Below are positions 13,901 to 23,284 of a stretch of DNA of 64,000 nt, in pieces. The notes under the pieces are model-generated. The model worked only from the letters and a program-made list of their open reading frames with translations, did not search any database and was not told where the DNA came from. This stretch comes from Promerops cafer. Lineage: Eukaryota; Chordata; Aves; Passeriformes; Nectariniidae. The DNA lies in contig VZSE01011604.1 in NCBI GenBank assembly GCA_013398275.1, positions 1,255,695 through 1,319,694 on the forward strand. Direction: 5' to 3'. A program made the translations under genes and the position numbers. How positions within the stretch are numbered: the first letter of the stretch is position 1; every line of letters begins with the position of its first letter.

Positions 13901-14890
13901 ATAATACTAACAAACAGTTTTCTTTTTGACAGAATTGATCCCTGGGAACTCTACTGTAAAACATGGTACTTATTCATGAAAAACTGTTAGCCTACTTCCC
14001 CTTGAAAAGGAGGGAAACACTATTCTGTGTTTGTACTTGTGTATGAGCACTAACTGATGTGCTGAAAGGATAGGTAAAGCCTTGGCCACGTATACATTTT
14101 ATGCATGTAGATCTGTAGCCATCCACACAAACTGTTAACAGGTCTGAGAGAGGTGATGGGTAGACATTTAGATGGAAAACAAGTGGCAAAGCTCCCAAGT
14201 TATCAGCTTTCTGTTTCTGATTCTCAGAGGTAATACTCTCAATGGGTAACCTGTAAATAAAGGGATCATGCATCTGTCTCTCTTCACGCTGAGTGGCACT
14301 GAGGAGAACTTCCTGATTAACACAGATACAGACATTAAGTGTCAGCACCTTGGAACTCAGTAGTATTTGAAATGCATTGCAGAAAAATGGGGATGTTTGA
14401 AGCTAAGTGAGGTTTGGTTTGGAGTTATCAACACATGATGACCAATATGCAGAAAAATAAACTGGACAGTTGTTGCTTCTGCTGTTATCTTACATGTTAC
14501 ACAAATTCTCTCATGCATATGATGAAGAGAGAGCAGGACACTACCAAGAAATAATAAACTAGCCAAAGCTATAGTCTGATTGTGCAAATATTGGAGTACA
14601 GAGCTCAGTACAGAATATGCATTATATGGAGCATAAAGCTAATGTCAGAATATTCAGAAAGAATATTCTCACATATTCTCAGTAATCGACTCTTTATTCT
14701 GGGCTTATAGCTCAACATACAGAACAGTGTCTCAGGAAAGATTGAAGGTGTGACATCAGCCCAGGTTGGGAAAACATTAAAGAGGTGTTGTTAGAAAAAG
14801 ATAAACAGGGCACATAGCAAAGGCATTAAAAATTAGTTTAACTAAATAAGAGTCAGGTCAAAACTACAGTAGTTCAGTGTAGGCTAAAGG

Positions 14891-14907
14891 AAAAAAAAAA
14901 AAAAAAA
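14891..14907. repeat. Poly(A) run, 17 bp
   Basis: Uninterrupted A run just upstream of the diverged CR1 copy. It is not obviously the tail of a recognised element. Confidence 0.9.
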
Positions 14908-14923
14908 GTTGTACTAGAGTTTA

Positions 14924-15275
14924 TGTTGGAAGGGGCCACTGGAACACACAGTCTCTAGGCAAGTTTGAATACCTTCAGGAAGGAGGTTTCTGGATTTCTC
15001 TGCACCTCTTTTCCAGGACTGGAACCATCTTTATGGAGACGATATGTTTACTTGTAACTAAATGGAATTTCCTATTCAGCCCTTGTCTCTTGCCACTTGT
15101 CCTCTTGCTGTTCACTGTCAAGAAAAGTCTATCTCTGTAATCCTACAGTTCATACTTACAGACAGTAGCAAGGTCTCTCTTCACCTTTCTTGTCCTAAGG
15201 CTCAAAAAGCACAGTCCTCTGTCTCTTCTTGCGTGTCATCTTGATGTTCCTTCTGTGGACTTGCTCAGTTTTGGA
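14924..15275 (-). mobile_element. Diverged, truncated CR1 LINE fragment
   Basis: The plus strand shows the complement of a CR1 3' region. Recognisable steps in order are TTGGAAGGGGCCACTGGA, the stretch around AAATGGAATTTCCT, CTCTTGCCACTTGTCCTCTTG, and a final stretch resembling the segment where CR1 reads ctgGACttgCTC. It has many substitutions and small deletions, so it is an old copy. The typical 8-bp tail is missing. Confidence 0.7.
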
Positions 15276-15694
15276 AAATAAGAGCTAAATGTACTGTAGC
15301 AAGAGAAAAGAAGCTCTCTGTACAGAGCTAAGAAAAGAAATAGAAAACATTTATGAGTGTCTTATTTATTACACTTCCTGAACTTTTTTGGATACAGCTT
15401 TCTACTTAGTGTGTACGTTTTTGTTTGTGTAGAAAAAGTTGTAATCTTTTCATGAAGTACCTGCTGTACTTTGGAGCATGCAAAAATAAAGACTAATGCT
15501 ATTTTCTGGTTTAAAGGCAAATAGTGAGAGAATTAGAGACTGGGTCATCCATCCCCTTTACACTATTATGTTTCTTTTCCAGTCAATTGCTACTCTAGAT
15601 TCTTAATGCATATTTGTCATTGACCTAAATAAAGAAGATTCTTTCCTCCAGTTTAAATTTTTTTTTTAATTTTTTTTTTTTAATCATGGAATCA

Positions 15695-16007
15695 TGTGGA
15701 AGGGGCTGACAGCTGGTTTGTGTGCTAGGAAAGCTTTGTTGGAGAAGAAGCTGATAAGAGTCGTGGAAAGGAATCCTTCCAACGTTGTTTTCATGGCAAC
15801 CAAAAAGAAGAAGAGATAGAGGGGGTTGTGAAAGAGTGGTGGAGATGTCTTGTACCAATGAGCGCTGTGTTGATTTATGGTGGCCAGTGAATAAGTGTAA
15901 ACTTTGTAAGAATCTATAAAAGAGAGCCGGCTGTGAGAATAAAGGGATATTGAGGCCTTCTGATGTTGTACAGTGTTCTTCTGTGTGTTATGACTGTCTC
16001 AACAACA
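15695..16007 (+). mobile_element. Solo LTR of an endogenous retrovirus inserted in a CR1 tail
   Basis: A 313-bp element with TG...CA ends (TGTGGAAGG ... CTCAACAACA). It carries a TATA box (TATAAAAG at 15915) and a poly(A) signal AATAAA at 15938-15943, the compact U3-R arrangement of an avian retroviral LTR read on the plus strand. It is flanked by GAATCA (15689-15694) and AAATCA (16008-16013), a 6-bp target duplication with one mismatch, which suits an ERVK/alpharetrovirus-like class. No coding sequence remains. The 3' boundary could be 16004 instead. Confidence 0.8.
15915..15943 (+). promoter_or_regulatory. LTR TATA box and poly(A) signal
   Basis: TATAAAAG and AATAAA lie about 23 bp apart inside the solo LTR, in the order and spacing of a short-R retroviral LTR. 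Both point with the COBL sense strand. Whether they are active is unknown. Confidence 0.65.
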
Positions 16008-19000
16008 AAATCACAGAATAGTTTGGGTTGGAAAGGACCTTAAAGACCATCTAGTTCTAATCCCTCTGCCATACACCAGGGACTTGCTCAGAGCCCCATC
16101 TAACCTGGCCTCTCATGCTTCCAGGTATGGGGCATCCACAGCTTCTCTGGACCAGTTCCTGTGCTTCACTACCCTCACAGTGACGAATTTCTTCCTAATA
16201 TCTAATCTATGTCTACTCTCAGTTTGAAGCTATTAGCCCTTGTTCTATCACCACATGTTCTCATGAAAAGTCCCTCTCTAGCTTTCTTGCTGGCCCATTT
16301 AGGTACTGGAAGGCATTTGTAGCATGAATGTGGAAGATAAAAAGAAAGCTTGTTTCATTTGATAGAATACAACTTTACCCTGCACATTTATTTTTAGATG
16401 TACAATGCTGTATTTTAAAATGGATTTCTCTGTGCAATCCAAGGAGTTTAAGCCGAACCACACCCAAAACATCTCAGTTGTTTTATACTTCCTAAAAATC
16501 GTAGGCCTCTGCTGCATTTTACTGGAGAACAAGAAGAAACAAGCAGTCTCCTCCAACTGGATCAGAACTTCAGCATGATAAGTATTGCTGACAAAGTAGT
16601 TATTCTTTACTGTCCAGAATTGGCATTAAATGTCAAACAGCTTAGTAATAGAATATCAAAACTGAGCCAAAGTACTCTCCTTTGCTAAGAATAGCCATAT
16701 GGACCTTCGTGTCCAAGTCTTAAATTGTGTTCACGCTCCAGTTTTGTTTCTGTGCTCTAGTATTTGCTTGTCAGTCATTAAACTTTGATGTCTATTAGGT
16801 AGTGTTTGGTCACTCTGCCAAAAATTCCAGCAACATCGTACTAAAATGAAAAAGTAAGGTGTTTTTTTGCTGAGTAGTTAGAAAGGCAGGTCATATTTAA
16901 CTTCATTTCAGCTTTAGATTTAAGACCTGCCTGAATTTCAAAACAGAGTATGTTCTGTACAAGATATCCAAGCAGGTTAATAGAAAGTGGAGATCTGTGT
17001 GGAGCAAGATGGAAGCAAAGGACGGATTGACTCTTTGCATCTTCCAAGAGCCATATTCAGCCCAAGGTTAGAAAGAAAAGTTGATCTAGATTAGTAGATT
17101 ACCATTCTCTTGTTGTGTTTAGTGATTCTCTTCTGTGTGTAGCATATACATGGAGTTACTCGAAATAAAACTCCCATTTAAAATCAAGCTGAAATGTATT
17201 ATTGTTTAGAAAAAAACTTTTTCAGGTTGGTGCCATTGAAAACTGATATAAGAATAACTTTACTGCAAGGATTTCCCAGCTCTCTTACTTCACTTGAAAC
17301 ACAAGAGTTTTGAACTTTGTTTGTGGAATTCCTCTCCTTTTCTCATTTCCTCTCCGCTCTTCTCTTTTTCTTTCTTTACACTTCAGAAGTTTTGTGAAAA
17401 ATTTTCCCCAAATTTGCATTTTTTAAAGAGCATACGATTTGCTTTGAAGCTTTTTCAAAAGCTTCAGCTGTACTTTCAAATGGTACCAATGAAGGGTGGG
17501 GATGCTTTTCATGGAACAATTGTGTGTTCTGAGCAGCATGGCACAGGCTGGGATATTGCAGACTTCCTTAAGTGTTACGTTTAATGAATGCCAGTAATAA
17601 GTAATCATAATCAGTAATAAGATGAAACCTCAGATTTGGCTGGATTTTTTAATTGTCCATTGTCCAGACAAATTTGTTCAAGTTGCATGATTGTAACTTA
17701 TTTTCTCTGATGGCTTGTGTGGATTCTGATCTTGTTATAGTTGTGGTACTGTTGCTGCTGAATATATTTTATCATTTCAGTGGTGTATGTGTGGAATCAT
17801 AAACTGTTATTTTGATGAACTATCTTCTTTTTACAAATACTTTTCCAAGAGGCAAGATAACTGTCCAAATTTGAATGAATTATCACAGTATTATGCACTA
17901 CAGAATTATATTACTGTCCCACTTTAAATATAAATGTCAAGCACATAGGACGCCATGTATTGTGATTCTGCCAGGTTATTTACTTTTCTCTGAAACAATG
18001 GCAAGAATGCTGAGGGACAGCAAACACATGCAAATTTTAGTTTAAAAGAAATATGTCTGTAAACAGACAAGTTGAGATCTGTATCAGGAGAACTGATAAG
18101 CACTTTAAAAGAGTTCGCACAGCACAGCTTAATGAATATTCATGTAAATAGTGGTGTAGGTGGGATTCCCCTGTAGTTTGGACTTAGTAGTTAGTAAATG
18201 TCTGTTGGTTTGTGATGTGTAGCATATGAATTGAACATGGTTTTGAAACACAGATTTTTCAACTTGGGGACAGAATGAGTCATCATGCAATGAGCTGATA
18301 CCGTTTTGATTCGGATGCTACACATTTGTATTTGTGCTCTCTGTGTTAGCAGTTGCCACAGTGCACTCTGTTCTGAAGCATTGTGTACATATTGACATCT
18401 GTTTTCCTTATTTGATCTTCAGTCATCATCTTCTGAGTTCTTCCCTTTTCAGTGAGATCATGTTATTATTAATTTCCCACGCTTGCCACTTTTCCAGCTC
18501 ACTCTGTGTAACTCAGTTAAACCCAAAAAAAGTTACTGTAAAGAAGGTCCTTCCTCTTCTCTTGCATGAGAAGAGCTGACACCTAACAGGTAATAAGGAA
18601 TTGCTCTGGTTTTCCATTTTTGTTGTCTTTGCCATTAGCCCTCCAGGGTTCTTCACCAATTTCTTGAGCAATTGTTCGCCGACAACACACCTATAGAAAG
18701 AAGATTGGTGGCCCTCCACACAGTAGTTTCCCAGATGCCAACAGCTTGCAGTTTAAAGGGTAATTCTTGAGCTACAGATGTAATAGTGCTGGCTAATAAC
18801 CTGTAGAAAATTTTATTTTCTTTGAATTTGCTTGCATTTTGAATCTGTATACAGTTTTGCCAGTTCAAACATTAAAAGAAGTGCCAGTTCTTTTGGCAGA
18901 TTTGCTGTCTGTGCATTTATTTTCACTTCTGCTAGAAGACAGATATCCCACTGTATATGACAGGTTCCAGCTACAGCTGGTAAATTTTTTTTAGCTTACA

Positions 19001-19547
19001 TTGTTTTATTGGTGACAGACTGGTTTATGAAACCAAAGCTTTTTAGAAAAATGTCCAGTTTTAATAAACCTATTTTCTCTGATCCTGTATGGAATTTTTG
19101 AGGGGAAGGCTAGGAAAATAAAAGAACTCTTCATTACCATGGTAGACAAGAATTTCTGGAGTGTGGGGGAGCACAGTCTTGCTGACTCTTTTAAAACCTC
19201 ATGTTTTAAGAATCATACTGCAGTAAGAGTTGCTGGTAATGGGGACACTCACAACCAGATGGTTTTGTACAGGGTTGATATCTTTACCAAAATAAATATG
19301 GACAGGATCTCTTATACTGGAAAATATTGCTGGTGTCAAATGGATGTGGAGAATTCTAAGTGGTAAACTGGAAAAATTAGCCCTATCTACCATTTGTTCC
19401 AGATTTAAGTACTCCATTTTGGGTTATGTGATTGTTCAAATCTAGGTGGAATTTACCAGACTGTGAGTTTGTAATTTACTCATATCTTGTCTTCACGTTA
19501 AAAAACAGAATTTGAACTGGAGCATTTAATGTATGGATTTAGAACAT

Positions 19548-19688
19548 TATGACCCTCAGTTGATCAGAGCATGGTGCTAATAACACCAAGGTTGTGTGTT
19601 CAATCCCTATATGGGCCATTTACTTAAGAGTTGGACTTGTTGGATCCTTGTGAGTCACTTCCAACTCAGAATATTCTGTGATCTGTGG
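19548..19688 (+). mobile_element. tRNA-Ile-derived SINE with CR1 tail (TguSINE1-like)
   Basis: The head (about 19551-19618) reads as a tRNA-Ile: CTCAGTTGATCAGAGC (A-box region), GTGCTAATAACACC with the AAT anticodon context, TGTTCAATCCC (B box, near 19597-19607) and the acceptor-stem end GGGCCA. A CR1-type 3' part follows: GTTGGACTTG, TCACTTCCAACTCAGAATATTCTGTG. The copy is close to full length, with a damaged first few bases and some substitutions. This combination is known to me from zebra finch, where CR1 machinery mobilises the SINE. It lies 320 bp before COBL exon 3, in sense orientation. Confidence 0.88.
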
Positions 19689-20007
19689 TCTGGACATAAA
19701 TAAGATGCACTTTGTCTGCTCTTGGCTTATGTTTGTTAGTGCTGTGATTGGCACTACTGTCTGCCTGATACTGAATAGTTAGTTGTGAGTTCATAAACAG
19801 ACACTGAAGTGTGAATATATTTAATTCCTGTCGTTTTATCTGATCTGTTTAAAATTTCAAAGCACTAGCACTGTTCCCTCGCAAAGATGGTTAACTAGTG
19901 GCACATCCACAGCTTGTGTTGTCTTTTATCACCCCATCTTAAAGCTGAGGTAAATTTTCTAGCAACGGTTTTTTCTCATGCTAACGGTGAATTCTTCTTC
20001 CTTGTAG

Positions 20008-20218
20008 TAAAGCTGTGATGGATGTATTGGTTGATTTATGCAGCCAGTATCGCTTAAATCCATCCCAACATAGTCTTGAACTAAAGTCTTCGGGATCTCA
20101 ACAAGTTCTGAGTTACAAGCCAAACACTTTGATAGGAGCACTGGATGTACAGACAGTACTTCTGAAAGAGAAGATTCCCGAAGAGAAGGCAAAGCGACCT
20201 CTGCCAAGGGTCCCTGAG
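20008..20218 (+). CDS. COBL: COBL exon 3: first ubiquitin-like stretch
   Basis: The acceptor is CTTCTTCCTTGTAG and the donor GAG|GTCAGT. The exon completes serine 67 and codes for residues 68-137, from KAVMDVLVDLC through YKPNTLIGALDVQTV and LKEKIPEEK to RVPE. The pattern LNPSQHSLEL...KPNTLIG...LKEK is that of vertebrate COBL, whose N-terminal part folds as ubiquitin-like modules. It is 211 bp long, entered in phase 2 and left in phase 0, so it joins exon 4 at PE|KSVRL. Highly conserved in appearance, with no frame damage. Confidence 0.95.
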
Positions 20219-20922
20219 GTCAGTATTCTGTAGGGCTAAAATGATGCCATGAAACATCATTCCATTCCTATAATTTCAGTTCTTCCAATCTTCCCATCTT
20301 TAAACCAGGTGGGAAAGACTTGGGATTGACTATAATCTGCTTTACTAGCTTAACTGTTCTGCATGTAGATTGGCAGAGGCTAGTCTAGACATTTAGACAA
20401 AATGGTGTGTTGCACGTGGTTGGATTGATGGAAATCTGAAGATTGGGGCAATTGAGAATGGCAGTAATGGCTGAAATGAGTGCTGTGAGGTTGTGTGGAG
20501 ACAGTGTTTTGTGATATTTTGTGTACCATCAATGAAGATATGGGAGAAGGCTGATCATTAATAAATGTATTTCACAATACAGGGAAGATTAAGAAGTAGT
20601 CATTTTCCAAATGTTTGCTGAAATTTTTTATTATTTTAATAACTATATCTAATTATACTCTCCCACCTTTCAGAGTGGGACTTGTAAACCTTTACATTAC
20701 ATCTGCCTCTGATTCCTTTTCCTTCTTCTCATGTTCTTGTGAATGACTCCTTAGTGGAAAGGGAGGTCTGAGATTTTATTTTTTCAAATAGTATTTTTTG
20801 CAATGTGGGTTAAATTGCTTAGGAATAGTCAAGACAATATGGAAATCCCCAGCGCTTTTCTCATAGTAAGAGGACCTATGCATCACAGAAGGGAGACTGA
20901 GAGTTTGTGTTTGTTTCTGCAG
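20219..20922 (+). other. COBL: Intron between COBL exons 3 and 4
   Basis: A 704-bp GT-AG intron ending TTTGTTTCTGCAG. No recognisable element. Confidence 0.9.
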
Positions 20923-21151
20923 AAATCTGTGAGGCTGGTAGTGAACTACCTGAAGACACAGAAGGCTGTGGTTCGAGTTAGTCCAGAGGTGCCTCTCCAC
21001 AGCATCATCCCAGCGATTTGTGAGAAGTGTGAAGTCAGTCAAGAGCACATTGTTCTTCTGCGGGACGGCATAACTGGGGAAGAGCTGGAGCTTACCAAGT
21101 CCTTGGAGGAGCTGGGGATAAAGGAGCTATATGCCTGGGACAGAAAAAAAG
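20923..21151 (+). CDS. COBL: COBL exon 4: Cobl-family domain
   Basis: This exon codes for residues 138-213 and holds nearly the whole Cobl-family (ubiquitin-like) domain: SVRLVVNYL, KAVVRVSPEVPL, CEKCEVSQEHIVLLRD, GEELELTKSLEELGIKELYAWD. Two cysteines frame the CEKCE motif. The acceptor follows TTTGTTTCTGCAG and the donor is AAAAAAG|GTGAGC. It is 229 bp, entered in phase 0 and left in phase 1, which fits the next exon. The A7 run just before the donor (DRKK codons) is prone to sequencing and replication slippage; here the frame is intact. The sequence runs open past the donor for about 95 bp, but that part lacks conservation and is intron. Confidence 0.96.
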
Positions 21152-21235
21152 GTGAGCCAAGACTCAAAGCAGTCACTGCAGGGTTATATGATATGACAAC
21201 AATATTATGGGCAATTTGTGCTGCCATTCTTTTGG

Positions 21236-21656
21236 GGTCCAGCTGAAACGGCAGAGTGAGATCTCAATCCGGAGAGCAGCACGGGTTTGTTCAGTGAGCT
21301 GTGCTCAGAGCAGCAGCCAGGTCAGCAACATGCCCAGCCGTCCTTGGTTGCTCTTGGGCCTTGCGCCAGGCTGGGCTGGACTCTGGCAGGTTGCAAGCTG
21401 GCCCAGGGCAGGGCAAAAGGAGGAGCTTTGCTATGTCCCAGAGCTGCTGTCAGTAGAGGTGCGCGTAATACAAGGGGCCGCGTCCAGGCAGAGTCTGTCC
21501 TGTGCTGTGGGTTGGAGAGAAGGAAAGAAGAGACATGCCATAGTCATGGCAGCTGTGAAAGCTGAGAGGCAGGGGCGACAGACCAGGGCTTATGAGAAAC
21601 AGACTGGACAGGATCAGAGACGGTTCCTCCAAAGAGCGATGTTATTGACGGTTTAG
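21236..21656. other. GC/CpG-rich islet, possible LTR relic
   Basis: About 420 bp starting 85 bp after exon 4 is clearly richer in G, C and CpG (words such as GGGGCCGCGTCC and GTGCGCG) than the AT-rich intron around it. Open frames cross it in more than one reading frame, as expected when stop codons are rare for compositional reasons. No known domain is seen. The composition resembles the GC-rich core of the LTR at 3867-5296, so a degraded LTR is the likeliest source, but no clean ends or target duplication were found. Confidence 0.45.
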
Positions 21657-22462
21657 TGAAGAGGATCTAAGAGGTATTTGTATTTAAAATTTTGTTCTCA
21701 TGTTTACCTATCCTCACTTTCTGCTCTCATAGACAAAATTGTAGTAGCAGCTTCTTGGAGTTGAGTTTTATCAGCCTGATTGTGTATTCAAATTACATAA
21801 TTCTGTGATGTGCTTTAAAATATACCTGCTTTAAAAATACGCAATGACAAGAACTACTTCCTTTGAGGTCAGAAAATGATATTCATTAAAATTATCTCCT
21901 GCAGTTTTTTCTCAATCGCTATAATTTCCAGCACAGTAAATGTCCTTATTTATTGTTTAGATAACGTCATTCTTGTAGGTGCTAAGCTGTAGGCTTATTT
22001 TTTATTTATAAAATTATTTATTTATGTTGGCATTCTGTCTCTTCTTTCCAACACTTTGATAAGTGACAGTTCTACCCCTGTGCGAGTCAAATTTCAGTGA
22101 GTTTAGACTTCTAAGTAAGCTAAATATCTCCTTTTCTTTTGAATTGCTGGGATGTTCCAAAAAGAGGCTGACAACATGTCATAACTCAATTGCATATTTG
22201 TTTTTTTTCAAGACATGTTTACTGTAATTAAGCTAACCATTTTGGAGCAACATATTGAACATGGAGTGTATTCAACAGGATTCATTCAACATACTTCAGG
22301 GACAACTTAGAGAGTAATTATGATAAGCCTTCAGTAAAGTCTTTCCTTTCAAATGAAAGTGGTGGTGTGTGTGCTGGTGCAGTGTTGGTCCTCGAATTTG
22401 GTTGAAGCCTATACAGTCAAAACCAAGACTTTACTACCGGGCTGCGATTGTAGCAGCAAATT

Positions 22463-22520
22463 ATCACAGAATCACAGAATATATTGAGTTGAAAGGACCC
22501 ACAAAGATCTGCACATCATA
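22463..22520 (-). mobile_element. CR1 LINE 3' tail fragment
   Basis: ATCACAGAATCACAGAAT is the inverted CR1 8-bp tail. It is followed by ATTGAGTTGAAAGGACCCA and ACAAAGATC, the first 50 bp or so of the CR1 3' end. Homology then stops, so this is a very short 5'-truncated copy. Confidence 0.85.
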
Positions 22521-23239
22521 GTGTGCTGCCCTCTACTTCAGCTTTTCTTTTTTATGTTCTATTCTTTTTTAACCTTTCAGTATTTCTTTCCTTTCATTAT
22601 GATAAAATCCTCCCAATTCTGAGTATAATTCAGTGTTTTATGCTTTCCTCTTACCACCATGGTGTCTGAGAAAACCAGTAAATGCACATAAAATTTACAA
22701 GAATTTTTCCTTTGTTTTGGCAAATTTCTTCAATGTTCTCATTTGTAATATCCAAGAGGAATAAACACATTGGTTTCAGTAGCAGTTGGTCTGACTTGTG
22801 CATTGAGTGGGTATCTAGCCTGTTTACTTAACAGAAAATAGATTTTTAAAACACATTCTCACTAACAAGTAAGGTGCTGAAAAGGTGCTGAAAGCCATAG
22901 GATGTGCTTGTAAGAGCAGATTCTAGAAAAACTCCACACTCCTTGCCTGAAACAGAAAACACCAAGAGTGGAAGGATTATTAAAAGAGAAGCTCTGCTGC
23001 CACCTGCTTACTTAATTCTATTTAGCAGTTGAAGCAGCTTCATGACTGAATCAGGAATTAATACAAATGCAGCTAAATGCTTCAGTAGCATCTCTGCATG
23101 TGTGTTGCCAGTCCACATTTTCTTCTGTAATGCTTAGGAAAAACAGTGCTAGGACTAGTTAATGAATATTGTGCTTTACAGGGCTATATTAGAACTTTAA
23201 TGTGTTTTCTCTTATCCTTTCATTGCCTGACTTTTCCAG

Positions 23240-23284
23240 TTCCTCCATCAAAAACTCAATCTGAACCTTCTCTGAACTACAGAG
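23240..23284 (+). CDS. COBL: COBL exon 5: 45-bp in-frame small exon
   Basis: The acceptor is GACTTTTCCAG and the donor AGAG|GTACTG. With the G left over from exon 4 it reads VPPSKTQSEPSLNYR (residues 214-228), then leaves one G. It is phase 1 on both sides, so skipping it joins exon 4 directly to exon 6 without a frame change. Mammalian COBL has a similar optional insert with KTQSEPSL at this point, as far as I recall. It lies in the linker after the Cobl-family domain and is serine/proline-rich, with no fold predicted by eye. Likely a cassette exon. Confidence 0.85.

Larger units (their letters stand above)
15682..16322 (-). mobile_element. CR1 LINE 3' end, 5'-truncated, split by a solo LTR
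   Basis: The CR1 3' tail begins on the plus strand as AATCATGGAATCA (15682-15694), is interrupted by the LTR at 15695-16007, and resumes as AATCACAGAATAGTTTGGG at 16009. It continues with GGTTGGAAAGGACCTTAAAG, CCATCTAACCTGGCC, ATTTCTTCCTAATATCTAATC and GGTACTGGAAGGC. It stops near 16322, where homology to the usual CR1 sequence ends. The element is inverted relative to COBL. It is better preserved than the copy at 14924. Confidence 0.9.
10931..20007 (+). other. COBL: Intron between COBL exons 2 and 3
   Basis: A 9.1-kb GT-AG intron. It contains a diverged CR1 (about 14924-15275), a CR1 split by a solo LTR (15682-16322), a tRNA-Ile/CR1 SINE (about 19548-19688), a poly(A) run (14891-14907) and T-rich stretches near 13141-13181 and 15655-15682. 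No other supported exon. Confidence 0.85.
21152..23239 (+). other. COBL: Intron between COBL exons 4 and 5
   Basis: A 2.1-kb GT-AG intron ending CTTTTCCAG. It contains the GC-rich islet at about 21236-21656 and a CR1 tail fragment at 22463-22520. Confidence 0.85.

Noticed and set aside
13992..14348. 118-codon minus-strand open frame
   Set aside because: No domain, no splice partners, no start context, and inside a COBL intron. Consistent with chance.
19551..19620. Functional tRNA-Ile gene
   Set aside because: The 5' acceptor half is damaged, stem pairs are broken, and the CR1 tail follows at once, so it is a SINE head.
21207..21656. 149-codon open frame after exon 4
   Set aside because: It overlaps the GC-rich islet, has no recognisable domain, and a second frame is open over the same bases.
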